A DNA stretch of 64,000 bases from Trichodesmium erythraeum GBRTRLIN201 (GTDB lineage: Bacteria; Cyanobacteriota; Cyanobacteriia; Cyanobacteriales; Microcoleaceae), in NCBI GenBank assembly GCA_018457135.1, contig JAGGDU010000219.1, forward strand, positions 18,608-82,607. Direction: 5' to 3'. Below, in pieces: positions 18,567 to 28,481 of the stretch. The notes beneath the pieces are model-generated. The model had not been told where the DNA came from, ran no database searches, and worked only from the letters and a program-made list of their open reading frames with translations. The position numbers were made by a program, and so were the translations under genes. The stretch's first letter is position 1. Every line of letters starts with the position of its first letter.

Positions 18567-18581
18567 TCCTATATATAAATA

Positions 18582-18935
18582 TTACTCTTTTAATTTCCAT
18601 TTCATGGTAACTTCCATTTGCGCTTCTGCACCTGCTTTTGCCAACATTGGTACACCTGCCTCAGAATCTAAAGTAATTGACAATTTCATTTCAAATTCAT
18701 TAGGTTTAATATCATCGCTCATTTGGTTGACACTTTCTATGACTTTAGCAGCACAATTACGAGTTAAAGCCAAACCATCCCCAAATAAATCCTTTGCTGC
18801 CGCAATAACTTCTTTTCCCGAATTACCTCGAGACAAAGGCTTAGGATTATTTTGAACTTTAAAATCATCATTAACCTGAATATTGATTTCAATTTTTTCA
18901 TTGCCAAGTTGGCTAATGGTTTTAACAATTGCCAC
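18582..18935 (-). CDS. Trypco1-like small protein (trypsin-co-occurring domain 1)
   Basis: This 117-residue protein matches the layout of the Trypco1/CU044_2847 family as I remember it: an N-terminal beta hairpin (EKIEINIQVND), a central helix (VIAAAKDLFGDGLALTRNCA), then the hallmark strand-turn-strand EFEMKLSITLDSEAG and AGAEAQMEVTMKWK. The start is GTG, chosen because GGAGG lies 10 nt upstream. Family members are found beside proteases and ATPase-vWA modules in predicted conflict systems, probably as adaptors. It is the first gene of the cluster, with the promoter expected in the 148 bp before it. Confidence 0.75.
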   Translation of the reverse strand: MAIVKTISQLGNEKIEINIQVNDDFKVQNNPKPLSRGNSGKEVIAAAKDLFGDGLALTRNCAAKVIESVNQMSDDIKPNEFEMKLSITLDSEAGVPMLAKAGAEAQMEVTMKWKLKE

Positions 18936-19083
18936 AAATCATATCCTCCAAAAATTAACATTATAACTGACCCACCTCCACAGCTCCCCTTTTACGGATG
19001 GGATGGGGACTAGTAACCGGTGGCTATAATCTCTGATAGTCTCTAATAATCTCTAAATAATCTCCAGTTATTGATAATTTATC

Positions 19084-20460
19084 CTAACTTCCACTATACC
19101 ACTGAAATAAAACCTGAGCCAACATCGTAGAATCATGGCGAACAAAACCATTTTGTTCGTCCTCATACATAACATTAGTTAAAAGAATTTTCCGCCCCAA
19201 ATTGTTAACTGCTTCTCGGTCAAGAAAAACCGGATGAGAATTTTCTTGAGCATACTTAATTAATGCTTGTGCCGAAGGACTTTTTCCCTGTACTAAAACA
19301 GTATCAAATAATCTTTGACCACAAGCAACATCAATAGCACAAATATGGTCAGCCACACTATATCCAGTAGTTTCTCCAGGCTGAGTCATAATATTACAAA
19401 CATAAATACTAGGAATATTTCTACAAGCGATCGCCTCAGCAATTTCAGGTACTAATAAATTAGGAATAACGCTAGTATATAAACTACCAGGACCAATAAT
19501 AATATAGTCAGCTTCTTCTATAGCTTGCAAAACCTTAGGCAAAGCCGGAGGATGTTCAGGAGTACAGCCAATTTTAACAATTTTGCCCCCTGCTTCAGTA
19601 ATATTAGACTCCCCCTCAATGTGTCGTCCATCAGCTAACTCTGCCCACAAATACACATCAGTAAGAGTAGCAGGCAAAACCTGACCTTGGACAGCTAAAA
19701 CCTTTGAACTAGCAGCAACAGCCCGTTCCAAATCTCCTGTCACCTCACTCATAGCTGTCAGAAACAAGTTGCCAAAACTATGCCCTACCAAACCATCACC
19801 AGCCTTGAAGCGATACTGAAATAATTCAGTTAATAACTTTTCCTCGTTAGCTAAAGCCGCCAAACAATTCCGAATATCTCCTGGTGGGAGTACCCCTATT
19901 TCTCGGCGCAACCTACCAGAAGAGCCACCATCATCAGCCACCGTAACAATAGCAGTAATATTTGCACTATAACTCTTGAGACCCCTTAATAAGTTGGAAA
20001 GACCAGTACCCCCACCAATAGCGACAATTTTGGGACCTTTATTTAATCGCCGATGAGTGAGTAACCGGTCTACAAGTTGTTCATCTCCTTCTGGCATTAA
20101 CGCTTGGGTAATAGTTTTTAAGCTGCGGTTTTGGCCTAGAAAGATTAATAGTAAGCCAACAACAATAATTATTGGGCCAGAAATGTACTTAGGGACTATT
20201 GTTGTTACCCACCCTAAAAATTCCCTAATTGTTTGTAGGATGTAAAAAATAGGAGTCATTCCCGTCCATATTGCCAGCCCTAAACTAGTTAGTAGTACAC
20301 CAGCAGCACTTAAAAGTAACCACCGTTTGACAAATAATCCTGGGGCGAGCCATTTGAACCATTGACTAACTATTTGATAGTTACTTTTTTGAGGTTTTGT
20401 AATAGGGAAGTTTTTCTTCAGAAAGATACGTAGAGTTTTCTTAAATAAACTAGTTGACAT
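19084..20460 (-). CDS. yvcK: YvcK/CofD-like gluconeogenesis factor with membrane N-terminus
   Basis: The protein has 458 residues. About 45-125 hold two hydrophobic segments ([18 protein letters not shown] and [15 protein letters not shown]), an extension seen in cyanobacterial members. The CofD-like core begins at [18 protein letters not shown], with [13 protein letters not shown] and [14 protein letters not shown]. YvcK binds UDP-GlcNAc and is needed for cell-wall and central-carbon balance in other bacteria. Length and motifs are intact. It is transcribed alone on the minus strand, divergent from the ABC ATPase at 20651. Confidence 0.92.
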   Translation of the reverse strand: MSTSLFKKTLRIFLKKNFPITKPQKSNYQIVSQWFKWLAPGLFVKRWLLLSAAGVLLTSLGLAIWTGMTPIFYILQTIREFLGWVTTIVPKYISGPIIIVVGLLLIFLGQNRSLKTITQALMPEGDEQLVDRLLTHRRLNKGPKIVAIGGGTGLSNLLRGLKSYSANITAIVTVADDGGSSGRLRREIGVLPPGDIRNCLAALANEEKLLTELFQYRFKAGDGLVGHSFGNLFLTAMSEVTGDLERAVAASSKVLAVQGQVLPATLTDVYLWAELADGRHIEGESNITEAGGKIVKIGCTPEHPPALPKVLQAIEEADYIIIGPGSLYTSVIPNLLVPEIAEAIACRNIPSIYVCNIMTQPGETTGYSVADHICAIDVACGQRLFDTVLVQGKSPSAQALIKYAQENSHPVFLDREAVNNLGRKILLTNVMYEDEQNGFVRHDSTMLAQVLFQWYSGS

Positions 20461-20650
20461 AATAATTTTTATAAAAATATTTTTTACATAAAAAGAATTC
20501 TGGCATTATTATGACTCTTCAGGACCAACTTTGTTTTAGATGAAATCTAGCAAACTCAAAATATTTATAGGGAATAGAAAATATAAGGATGTTTTCAAGT
20601 ATTTGCCTAGTCATTTATAATATAGTGGGAAAAAAGTCAATTTCTAATCT

Positions 20651-21436
20651 ATGAACAATGAACCTTTAATTCAACTCAAGGGAGTTAGTAAGTCATTCGG
20701 GCAAAACGTTGTGTTAGATGAAACAGACTTAACTATTTATCGTGGAGAGGCATTAGCTATTATTGGTCCATCAGGAACTGGTAAGTCTACAGTTCTGAGA
20801 ATTATTGCTGGTTTATTAACTCCTGATGCTGGGGAAGTTTATGTGCAGGGAAAGAAACGGGTTAGATGGATAGATGATTTAAAAGATCCAATAACTATTG
20901 GTATGGTGTTTCAGAATGCAGCTTTGTTTGATTCTTTGACAGTAGAAGAAAATGTGGGTTTTCTTTTGTATCAACATTCTAAGTTGTTACGTCCCCAGAT
21001 TCAGGAATTGGTCAACCAGAAGTTGGAAATGGTGGGTTTGGGTAATATTGGCGATCGCTATCCGGCGGAGTTATCTGGTGGGATGCGTAAACGTGTTAGT
21101 TTTGCTAGAGCAATTATTACTAATCCAGAAAATCCCCATCATGATCCAGATGTATTATTATATGATGAACCTACCGCTGGCCTAGACCCTATCGCTTCTA
21201 CTGTGATTGAGGATATAGTTCGTCATATACAATATGTAGATGGTGGCTGTAATACTTATGTGATGGTGACTCATCAGCATAGTACTATTCGTCGTACAGC
21301 GGACAGAATTGTATTTCTTTACCAGGGTAAGGTGCAGTGGGAAGGTACTGCAGATGAAATTGATACTGTGGATAATGCTTTGGTCAAACAATTTTTTACG
21401 GGTAGTGTAAATGGTCCAATTCAGGTGGTGGGTTAA
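20651..21436 (+). CDS. ABC transporter ATPase, MlaF/TGD3-like
   Basis: This 261-residue ATP-binding subunit has Walker A GPSGTGKST, Q-loop MVFQNAALFDSLT, signature LSGGMRKR and Walker B LLYDEPTAGLDP, followed by the switch histidine in MVTHQHST. The SGGM variant and the presence of an MCE gene 445 bp downstream fit the MlaF/TGD3 class, which energises phospholipid transfer through MlaE-like permeases and MCE proteins. The permease is not in the window. It is probably expressed with the MCE gene, though the intervening repeat-rich gap may separate them. Confidence 0.9.
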   Translation: MNNEPLIQLKGVSKSFGQNVVLDETDLTIYRGEALAIIGPSGTGKSTVLRIIAGLLTPDAGEVYVQGKKRVRWIDDLKDPITIGMVFQNAALFDSLTVEENVGFLLYQHSKLLRPQIQELVNQKLEMVGLGNIGDRYPAELSGGMRKRVSFARAIITNPENPHHDPDVLLYDEPTAGLDPIASTVIEDIVRHIQYVDGGCNTYVMVTHQHSTIRRTADRIVFLYQGKVQWEGTADEIDTVDNALVKQFFTGSVNGPIQVVG

Positions 21437-21880
21437 TTAAGTTATTTCAGTTATCGGTTCTCGGTATCTCTGAGACTCAGCATCCAGGTTGAAATACATA
21501 AGGCGAATATTTTTTTTTAACATTGAAATAGTAGGTTATTAACCTGATTTTTTTGCTCAGAAGTTAGGAAACCAAAAATTGTTTTAGTTATTAGTTATTA
21601 GTTATTAGTACTGAGTAGCCCTCAGCATCTAGATTGAAATACACAAGAGGAATATTTGTGTCCAAACCTTGAAAGGGCAGCTATTATCAGAATTTTTTGG
21701 TAAATTGAACTCAGAAGTCAGAAGTTGTTTTGGTCACAGGGATAACTAAGTCATCAGCTAAACATCAAAATTTTCACCTTGACACGAATAGAAAATAAAG
21801 ATGGATATTATACCATAAGTTGATTGATTATCAAGTAAAATTTTTAGGTTTCAATACAATAAAAGTTGGTTGGGGAAATT
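21437..21880. other. Repeat-rich gap between ATPase and MCE genes
   Basis: A diverged direct repeat is visible: CAGCATCCAGGTTGAAATAC near 21480 and CAGCATCTAGATTGAAATAC near 21622, each followed by AGGCGAATATT or AGAGGAATATT. Between them is a heptamer tract at 21584-21609. No gene was seen. Confidence 0.55.
21584..21609. repeat. Heptamer repeat (TTAGTTA)3
   Basis: Three perfect units and part of a fourth are visible. They belong to the same family as the tracts at 11353 and 14873. Confidence 0.85.
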
Positions 21881-23311
21881 ATGCGATCGCGAACAACTAG
21901 AGAAGGTTCAGTAGGTTTATTAACTTTATTCGGACTGGGTTTGTTTGGTGCTTTAATGCTTTGGCTCAAAGGAGTAGAATTAGGCAAACGTAGTTATAAA
22001 TTCATAGTTGAATTTGAAAGTGCATCTGGTATTGAGTTAGGTACATCAGTTAGATATCGAGGTATTGATGTTGGGCAAGTAGTAAAAATCAAACCAGGGT
22101 CAAATGGAGTAGATATTACCCTAGAAATTCAGCCAGAAGATTTAATTATTCCTCGTGATGTATACATTCAAGGCAATATATCTTCATTTATTGGAACTGC
22201 GCAAATAGATATTATTCCAAGAAATAGAATACCAGAATCAGAAATTTCTGCTACTGCCTTATCATCTAATTGCCCTGAAATAATTATCTGTAATAATGAC
22301 CGTTTACAAGGAGAGGCCGGAGTAGAAATGCAACAATTATTAAGGGCAGGAATACGTTTAATTGACCTCTATAGTGACCCAGAGTTATTTAATAATGTGA
22401 AGATAATTGCTGAAAATACAGCTAATGCATCTGCTGAAGCTTCTAAGTTAGCGAAACAACTCTCTGATTTATCAGAAACTATTAAAAAAGAAATGAAAGG
22501 TTTAAGTCAATATCTAAGAGAAGATATTGATAATATAACAGGAATTATCCGCACAGAAGTGGGTAGTTTAACTCAAACATTAGAAGGAGAAATTGGAGGC
22601 TTAACTCAAACATTAGAAGGAGAAATTAGTGGTTTAACTAATACAGTAGAGAAAGACTTAGATAGTTTGACTAAAACCTTAGAAAAAGAAGTGAATGATA
22701 TTTCTAATCAAGTAACTACTGTGACTGAAACCATGAAAGAATCTACAAAAAAAGTTTCTTCTGCCGCAGTCGCTTCAGCAAATTCTGTAGAAGAAGTAGC
22801 TAATCAATTTAGTTTAACAGTTGAGCAGATTAATGAAATTGTTAATACAAATCGTTCGACTCTAGTTGCAACTTTAAATAATATCGAAAAAACAACTGAA
22901 GAATTAGTAGGACTAGTGGCAAGTTTAAGTCCGATGATTGGTGAGTTAGAAAGAGGAGAATTTATTAGTAATTTAGAGATATTATCAGAAAATGCAGTAG
23001 AAACTTCTGCGAATTTACGAGATATTTCTACTGATTTAAACAGCCCAACAAACATAATTATGTTGCAACAAACATTAGATTCAGCTAGAGCAACATTTGA
23101 AAATGTGCAGAAAATGTCATCAGATTTAGATGATATAACAGGGGATGAAAGATTTAGGAAAAGCCTCAAAAAAATTATTAATGGATTAGGTGATTTATTC
23201 TCTTCAACAAAGCAGTTAGAGAAGCAAACTCAGACGGCAAAAAATATTGAAAGTTTGTTGAAAGAGAGTAGCAGTTCAGAGATTAGTAAATTTACCAAAA
23301 GTTATGAGTAG
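21881..23311 (+). CDS. MCE/MlaD-family lipid-transfer protein
   Basis: From the ATG at 21881 this is 476 residues; a TTG 15 nt upstream is less likely. A single N-terminal membrane anchor (VGLLTLFGLGLFGALMLWL) is followed by the MCE domain (YKFIVEFESASGIELGTSVR...GIDVGQVVKI...TAQIDIIPRN) to about residue 120. About 170-460 are predicted coiled coil, with near-repeats of LTQTLEGEIGGLTQTLEGEI. The protein should be fixed in the inner membrane and bridge lipids through the periplasm, like MlaD or chloroplast TGD2. The ABC ATPase upstream fits that role. Confidence 0.9.
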   Translation: MRSRTTREGSVGLLTLFGLGLFGALMLWLKGVELGKRSYKFIVEFESASGIELGTSVRYRGIDVGQVVKIKPGSNGVDITLEIQPEDLIIPRDVYIQGNISSFIGTAQIDIIPRNRIPESEISATALSSNCPEIIICNNDRLQGEAGVEMQQLLRAGIRLIDLYSDPELFNNVKIIAENTANASAEASKLAKQLSDLSETIKKEMKGLSQYLREDIDNITGIIRTEVGSLTQTLEGEIGGLTQTLEGEISGLTNTVEKDLDSLTKTLEKEVNDISNQVTTVTETMKESTKKVSSAAVASANSVEEVANQFSLTVEQINEIVNTNRSTLVATLNNIEKTTEELVGLVASLSPMIGELERGEFISNLEILSENAVETSANLRDISTDLNSPTNIIMLQQTLDSARATFENVQKMSSDLDDITGDERFRKSLKKIINGLGDLFSSTKQLEKQTQTAKNIESLLKESSSSEISKFTKSYE

Positions 23312-23408
23312 CTTTGAGGTTTTAGATGTGAATTTTTAGGTGGGGATAGAATGGAAATATTACTGTTTTTATTAACATAGTATTTCTATGCCGGAATGCT
23401 CCACAAAT

Positions 23409-23443
23409 AGCTATCAGCTATCAGCTATTAGCTATTAGTTCTA
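23409..23443. repeat. Heptamer repeat (AGCTATY)4
   Basis: AGCTATC, AGCTATC, AGCTATT and AGCTATT are followed by the related AGTTCTA. It is another member of the dispersed 7-bp repeat family. Confidence 0.85.
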
Positions 23444-23551
23444 GTCAAAACTATTGGTTGTAAAAGATTTCAATTTTATCAATGTCAAATGTACTTTTTT
23501 ATAGTTTTATACTTTTTATCCTAGGAAAATAAAAGTGGAGGCGATCGCTTT

Positions 23552-23653
23552 ATGACTCATAGTAAGGTCAATGAAGCAGAGGCTAAGACTAAAAAATTGC
23601 TAGAAAGGTAAAGGTTGCGATCGCTAGGCATTAACCCAGAAAAAATTGTTTGA
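23552..23653 (+). pseudogene. Tail of a Uma2-like (DUF820) protein
   Basis: The frame reads MTHSKVNEAEAKTKKLLER, stop, RLRSLGINPEKIV, stop. The heptad-like AEA...LLE(R/K)LRSLGINPE ending is the usual C-terminal coiled coil of cyanobacterial Uma2-family nuclease-like proteins. The nuclease domain is absent and a stop divides the tail, so it is a relic. Confidence 0.45.
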
Positions 23654-24661
23654 GTTTTATTCCTCAAATAAGGAAGTTTTTATTCTTTGACATCCTCTAG
23701 TGGCTGTTAGTTCTGAGGGGGGTTATACCAAACCAAAGCTCCTACATGGGTTGAGTCTTTTGCACTTAGCACGCGCTTCGAGCTCTACAGGCTGCTATAC
23801 CTCCTCTGGGGGCAAGTTTTCCTTGTCTCCGTGTCTGTTTTTTTGTCTTGGACTGCCCACCTGCGACTAATTAATTGATAGAATAACAATATATGTATTC
23901 AAAAAAACAACTAAAAAGTCTCCTATTTATGCATCAAACTTTCAATCCAATTTTTAGGTAAAAAGTTTTGATAAAGTTGATTATTGATGGGAATTATTGC
24001 TTCTTGGAAAAGTCTATATATTAGAGGTTTGACTCTAGTAATTTGCAGTTAAATTTTTATTATCAACAACTCTTATAATCATTATTTAGCCTTAAAATAT
24101 ATTCAATAATCTAATTTTAATCAGGTATCAATATTAGTAATAAAATAAAACTTGCGAATAATAATTATGGGAAATTGAGAAATTTGAATATTTATAAATT
24201 ATGGCTAAATTATTTAAAATTGAACTTAAGATATAAATCTATTTTAATAAATTAGCATTGAAATTATAAGAAGCTAAAATTTAACCAATATCGAATTTTG
24301 ATACTACTAGTTTTATTTTGTTTATAGAGTAGCACAGCCAATTCTATTTTTAATTCCTATTCTGTAATTTTGGCAGCTTGCAAAATGTTTTTAAGAATAA
24401 CAAAAATAATTGTTTTTTTGTTGGGGCTGTAAAACTAAGTAACTACTATAATGATACAATAATAATTTAACAAAAAAAAATATTCTCCTTTTTAAAGAAG
24501 ACAAAAAAATAAAATTCAGTTTATTGTTAATAGTACTGATAACTAATAACTAAAAAGGCCATAGTCTCTGGACAGTCGTGGGACAAGTAATAAATGCTGA
24601 GGAGGCGATCGCTTTTTGGTTCAAACTGGGAAAACTGGATAAGGTAGATGTTAAGAGTAGA

Positions 24662-25063
24662 ATGCTAATGCAAGGAACAGAGAAAGAGTACATGGAAGCC
24701 CGTAAGCAGCGAAGTAAAACATTGAGAAGAATAATGTCCTTAGTCGGGCTTATATCTTTTGGGAGTGCTGCTTTGTTTGGGATAGCGAATATGTTTAAAA
24801 GTGCTTTACAGGAGTCTCAAAAGGTAGAAACGGACACAGTTGTTTCGGTAGAGGAGCAGCTGCAGAAAATAGCTCGGGGATATGAGGGTGTTTTGGAGCG
24901 AGAACCTGAAAATGTGACCGCTTTGGAAGGGTTGGTTAAAGTAAGGTTGGAGATGGGGGATAGGAAAGGGGCGATCGCTCCTCTGGAAAAATTGGTGGGG
25001 TTGTATCCTCACAAAGATGATTATAAAGTTGTATTGGAGCAGCTAAAGTTGGAGGTTGACTAA
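24662..25063 (+). CDS. Membrane-anchored TPR protein
   Basis: The most likely start is the ATG at 24662 (133 residues, MLMQGTEKEYMEARKQRSKT); a GTG at 24578 would add 28 residues encoded partly by a repeat-like GAGGCGATCGC and lacks a ribosome-binding site. A hydrophobic segment (IMSLVGLISFGSAALFGIAN) is followed by a pair of TPR helices (GYEGVLEREPENVTALEGLV, then KVRLEMGDRKGAIAPLEKLV). It is probably an inner-membrane scaffold protein facing one aqueous side. The partner is unknown and no operon is evident. Confidence 0.75.
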   Translation: MLMQGTEKEYMEARKQRSKTLRRIMSLVGLISFGSAALFGIANMFKSALQESQKVETDTVVSVEEQLQKIARGYEGVLEREPENVTALEGLVKVRLEMGDRKGAIAPLEKLVGLYPHKDDYKVVLEQLKLEVD

Positions 25064-25436
25064 CATTAAAGATAATAATTAACTAATTTCTGATGTCTAG
25101 GTAGTAAATTTGAAGAAAATTTTATGATTTATAAAAAAGATAAATCTGATTGGTTATATTTGCTATCATTGGTTCAGAAAAAGCTATTGATTATTCTATA
25201 ATTAGTATTTGTTAGTAGTTGGTTTTATGATACCTTCAACTTAAATAAATATTGGAGTCCCACACTATAATTTTAATTTAGTGTCGGGAATAATTTATAA
25301 ACAACGATAATATTTATTGTATGTAGAATTTACCCACAGGCAATATATTTATATCATTACGATCCATAGGGAAGTCATCTCAAACTAATACTTTCCTAGT
25401 GGATGATTAAGGCCTGGGATAGTTATTTTTCATCAT
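25064..25436. other. AT-rich convergent gap
   Basis: It lies between the TPR gene and the GT41-type gene. I saw no gene or clear repeat. Confidence 0.35.
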
Positions 25437-28400
25437 TCACCACGAGGAATATTTTCGGACTATTTGTTGATAAAAATCTTCTAAGGCATTGACACAAGTT
25501 TGGTCATCAAATAGATAATTATGGCGTAAACTCATCCTCTGAGAAATGTCATTTCGCCAAGCAGTTTCTAAACCTAATTTAACAGCAATATGAATATATT
25601 CTGCTTCATCTTTAGCAATAGTATCTATAACTCCCAACATTTTTAAGAAACTATCTGCATGACGACTGCGCATAAATTCTCCAGGACAAGTTACTATCGG
25701 TAAATTACAAGCGATCGCCTCTAAAGAAGTATTCCCACCAGACCAAGTAAAAGTATCTAGAAAAACATCTGAAAGTAGATTTAACATCAAATAATCTGAC
25801 CTTTCTGGAATCTTTAAATGAACACAATAATCTTCACTATTTAACCCTCTAGAATAAAAAGCTTTTTCTAAACGAGGTTTTAATAAAGTTCCTCTGAGAA
25901 AAACAAATTTTGCTTGGGGAACTCCTAAAGCTATTTCTGGGAAAATATAATCATATTGAGGCAAATATTTAAAAGGTGCTTGACAGCATAAATAAATAAC
26001 TCCATCTTCAGGTAATTGGAATTTTTTTTCGCCCCTAACGCTCTTTGGAAAAGGGGGAATAGTCTGTTTTTTTGTCAGGTTAGTAATGTCTTTAGGTTCA
26101 GGATAAGCCACCCCAATATTAGGTAGTTTAATTAAAGTTTCTGAGTAATGTTCTTGAGCATTTTCTGGCTCCATTAATTCACTGGATAGAAAATAATCAA
26201 TAGTTGGTAACCCTGTAGTTACTGGATGGCCCCAGGCAGTACATTGTATAGGTGCTAACCGCAAGGCTGCTATTTGCATTGTGGGTGGGTCCATACCTAT
26301 TTCGGGATAGACTAATATATGTAGTTTATCATTTAATATTTGTTGGCAAACTGCGGGTAAATTGCCTGGAATATGATGAAATTTATGGCTATATTGACGA
26401 AATTTTTCTGTTATTGGGTCAGGAGAATTACCAGTATAATAACAGTAAATTTCAAAATTTTTATGGTCAGCATAACGTAACCAACCTATTAACCACAAGC
26501 TGCCACTATAAGAATGTAAATAGTTGGAAATATAGCCAATGCGGATTTTATTTTCTACGGGTGGAATGGATAATGGTTGTATGTATTCTGGATAATTAGC
26601 TCCTAGAATTTTATGGAGAAAATTACCATAGATAATTTGAGATTTTTGAACATTATGAGCTTGATAAGCTAAGTAAAAATTAGTGAATCTGCTAGTACCT
26701 AAAAGAGCGTTTTTTCGCGATTCAGTATTTTCTAAATTGGTTGTTTTTATGAGGTTTTGTATTTCGGTTTCAAATCTTTGGCGATAAAAGCTGATTGATT
26801 CTGGACTGTGGTAAATAATGGGAACTATTAAATGTTTTAGGAGTTTAAATGTGTAATCTTGGGGCAGGTTTTGTAAAGCTATTTCTGCTTGAGATATTGC
26901 TTGTTCAGTTCTCCCATTTTGTAATAGGGTCATAATTAAGTTAAAATGGAGCTGTCCTGAATTGGGGCAGGTTTGGGTACCCTCTTGGAGAATGTTTATA
27001 GTTGCTTGTTTTTGGTCTAATTGTTGATAACATTCTGAGAGAAAAGAATAGACTTGAGTATCTGTTGGTTGAAGTTCTAGATATTTACGATATTCTAAAA
27101 TTGCTGTTTCATATTTTCCTAATTGTTGCAGTCTTCGTGCCCAATTTAATAATATTGGGGCAGGGTTATTTTTTGCTCGAAGAGCGATGTTGAGATTGTT
27201 AGCTATATCTGAATTTTCGGGATTGATTTCTAGGGCCTTTTCATAATTAGCGATCGCCAACTCAACTCGATTTTGTTCGAGCATTAAATTACCTAGATTA
27301 ATATAACTTCCCCAATGGTTGGGGTTAATAGAAATGCTCTGGCGATAAATAGTTTCTGCTTGTTCAAATTCACTTTTTGTCTTGAGGAGATTGCCTAAAT
27401 TATTATAAGGATCTATGAAATTAATATCTAGTTTAATTGCTTGTTGGTGGGAGGCGATCGCTTGTTCAATTTGATTGATTTTTTCTAACCCTAAACCCTG
27501 GTAGTAATATCCATAACTTGATGGTTCTATTTCTAAAGATTTAGATATAGCTGAAATAGACTGTTGATAATTTTCTATTTGATAATAAAGCACTCCTAAT
27601 TGTAACCAAACCAGGGAATTATTAGGTTGCCATAATAATAACTCTTGATATTTTTTTTCTGCTAATTGCCATTGCTGTTGTTGGTGTAAATATATTGCTT
27701 CTTCATAGAACAACTGCCTGGATGATTCTGTCTCCCATTGTTGTAGATTAGAAATGGCTGTAATGACATTTTGTTGACGATTATTAATAATCCTAGAAGG
27801 TGGATAATTATGATTTCTTTCACTGTCAAAACTTAGGAGTTGAATCCCATTACCAAATAAGTGATTTATTTGTGCAAATTCTGGTAATTCTGATAATATT
27901 TTATATTGAGGAAAACTAGCCATTAAATCCCAATAAGCTTGCTGTACTAGACTTTTATTAGAATTATTAATAACCACTAATGCTTTTTTAGATAAAAAAG
28001 GCTTAATTAACATTAATCCTAACAGTACGGAGCGATATTCAGGAGAGCCATTATAGAAATAGACACCAATATTATTTTCTGTTTCTATTTCTCGTAATTC
28101 TAATAAAAATTCTTCTAGATCTTGGTCACAAAAAAAGACCTGTGATTCAAGATTAAATTGCTGCAAATTTTCTAATAGTTCTTGTTGTAGTTCTCCAGTA
28201 GAATCAAAGTTAGAAAAGTTGTTAACTGCATAGGCCATTTTTTCGGTATGCTCAAATAATGCTCCGATTAAAGTGAGACCTTGAGTAGTGCCTATCTCGC
28301 AGTAAATCTCATCTGGTTCTGTGTGTTCTACAGCGCTGTTGAGTAGTTTCATGAGGTTGAGGGTGTTGACGTTGGGTTTAGGGGTGAGGGTTTTTGGCCA

Positions 28401-28481
28401 TTGGTCAGATGGTTGAAGGGAGTTATTGCCCCAGTTTTGGTAATTAGTGGGAAGTTGTTGGATGAATTTTTGGTAGTCCAT
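25437..28481 (-). CDS. TPR/SPINDLY-type O-GlcNAc transferase (GT41) with methyltransferase-like N-terminus
   Basis: The 1014 residues have three parts. About 35-215 resemble a Methyltransf_24-type Rossmann domain (DEIYCEIGTTQGLTLIGALF), but the later motifs are weak, so activity is uncertain. About 255-560 are tandem TPRs (WLQLGVLYYQIENYQQSISA, YNNLGNLLKTKSEFEQAETI). About 640-1010 are a GT41 catalytic domain (RIGYISNYLHSYSG, QCTAWGHPVTTGLPTIDYFL, WSGGNTSLEAIACNLPIVTC). It should add sugars from nucleotide donors to protein or glycan acceptors recruited by the TPRs. It is divergent from the giant gene at 28829, and the two probably serve one surface-glycan pathway. Confidence 0.88.
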   Translation of the reverse strand: MDYQKFIQQLPTNYQNWGNNSLQPSDQWPKTLTPKPNVNTLNLMKLLNSAVEHTEPDEIYCEIGTTQGLTLIGALFEHTEKMAYAVNNFSNFDSTGELQQELLENLQQFNLESQVFFCDQDLEEFLLELREIETENNIGVYFYNGSPEYRSVLLGLMLIKPFLSKKALVVINNSNKSLVQQAYWDLMASFPQYKILSELPEFAQINHLFGNGIQLLSFDSERNHNYPPSRIINNRQQNVITAISNLQQWETESSRQLFYEEAIYLHQQQQWQLAEKKYQELLLWQPNNSLVWLQLGVLYYQIENYQQSISAISKSLEIEPSSYGYYYQGLGLEKINQIEQAIASHQQAIKLDINFIDPYNNLGNLLKTKSEFEQAETIYRQSISINPNHWGSYINLGNLMLEQNRVELAIANYEKALEINPENSDIANNLNIALRAKNNPAPILLNWARRLQQLGKYETAILEYRKYLELQPTDTQVYSFLSECYQQLDQKQATINILQEGTQTCPNSGQLHFNLIMTLLQNGRTEQAISQAEIALQNLPQDYTFKLLKHLIVPIIYHSPESISFYRQRFETEIQNLIKTTNLENTESRKNALLGTSRFTNFYLAYQAHNVQKSQIIYGNFLHKILGANYPEYIQPLSIPPVENKIRIGYISNYLHSYSGSLWLIGWLRYADHKNFEIYCYYTGNSPDPITEKFRQYSHKFHHIPGNLPAVCQQILNDKLHILVYPEIGMDPPTMQIAALRLAPIQCTAWGHPVTTGLPTIDYFLSSELMEPENAQEHYSETLIKLPNIGVAYPEPKDITNLTKKQTIPPFPKSVRGEKKFQLPEDGVIYLCCQAPFKYLPQYDYIFPEIALGVPQAKFVFLRGTLLKPRLEKAFYSRGLNSEDYCVHLKIPERSDYLMLNLLSDVFLDTFTWSGGNTSLEAIACNLPIVTCPGEFMRSRHADSFLKMLGVIDTIAKDEAEYIHIAVKLGLETAWRNDISQRMSLRHNYLFDDQTCVNALEDFYQQIVRKYSSW

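Larger units (their letters stand above)
23312..24661. other. 1.35-kb gap with repeats and gene scraps
   Basis: It holds a heptamer tract (23409-23443) and a small coding tail (23552-23653). A comparatively GC-rich stretch at about 23690-23860 begins near TTTGACATCCTCTAGTGGCT and looks like an insertion-element end. A very AT-rich remainder to 24570 shows no gene. Confidence 0.45.

Noticed and set aside
11422..18935. DGR template repeat or reverse transcriptase near the variable region
   Set aside because: No frame resembles a reverse transcriptase and no A-rich copy of the VR was seen, so the DGR must be elsewhere or absent.
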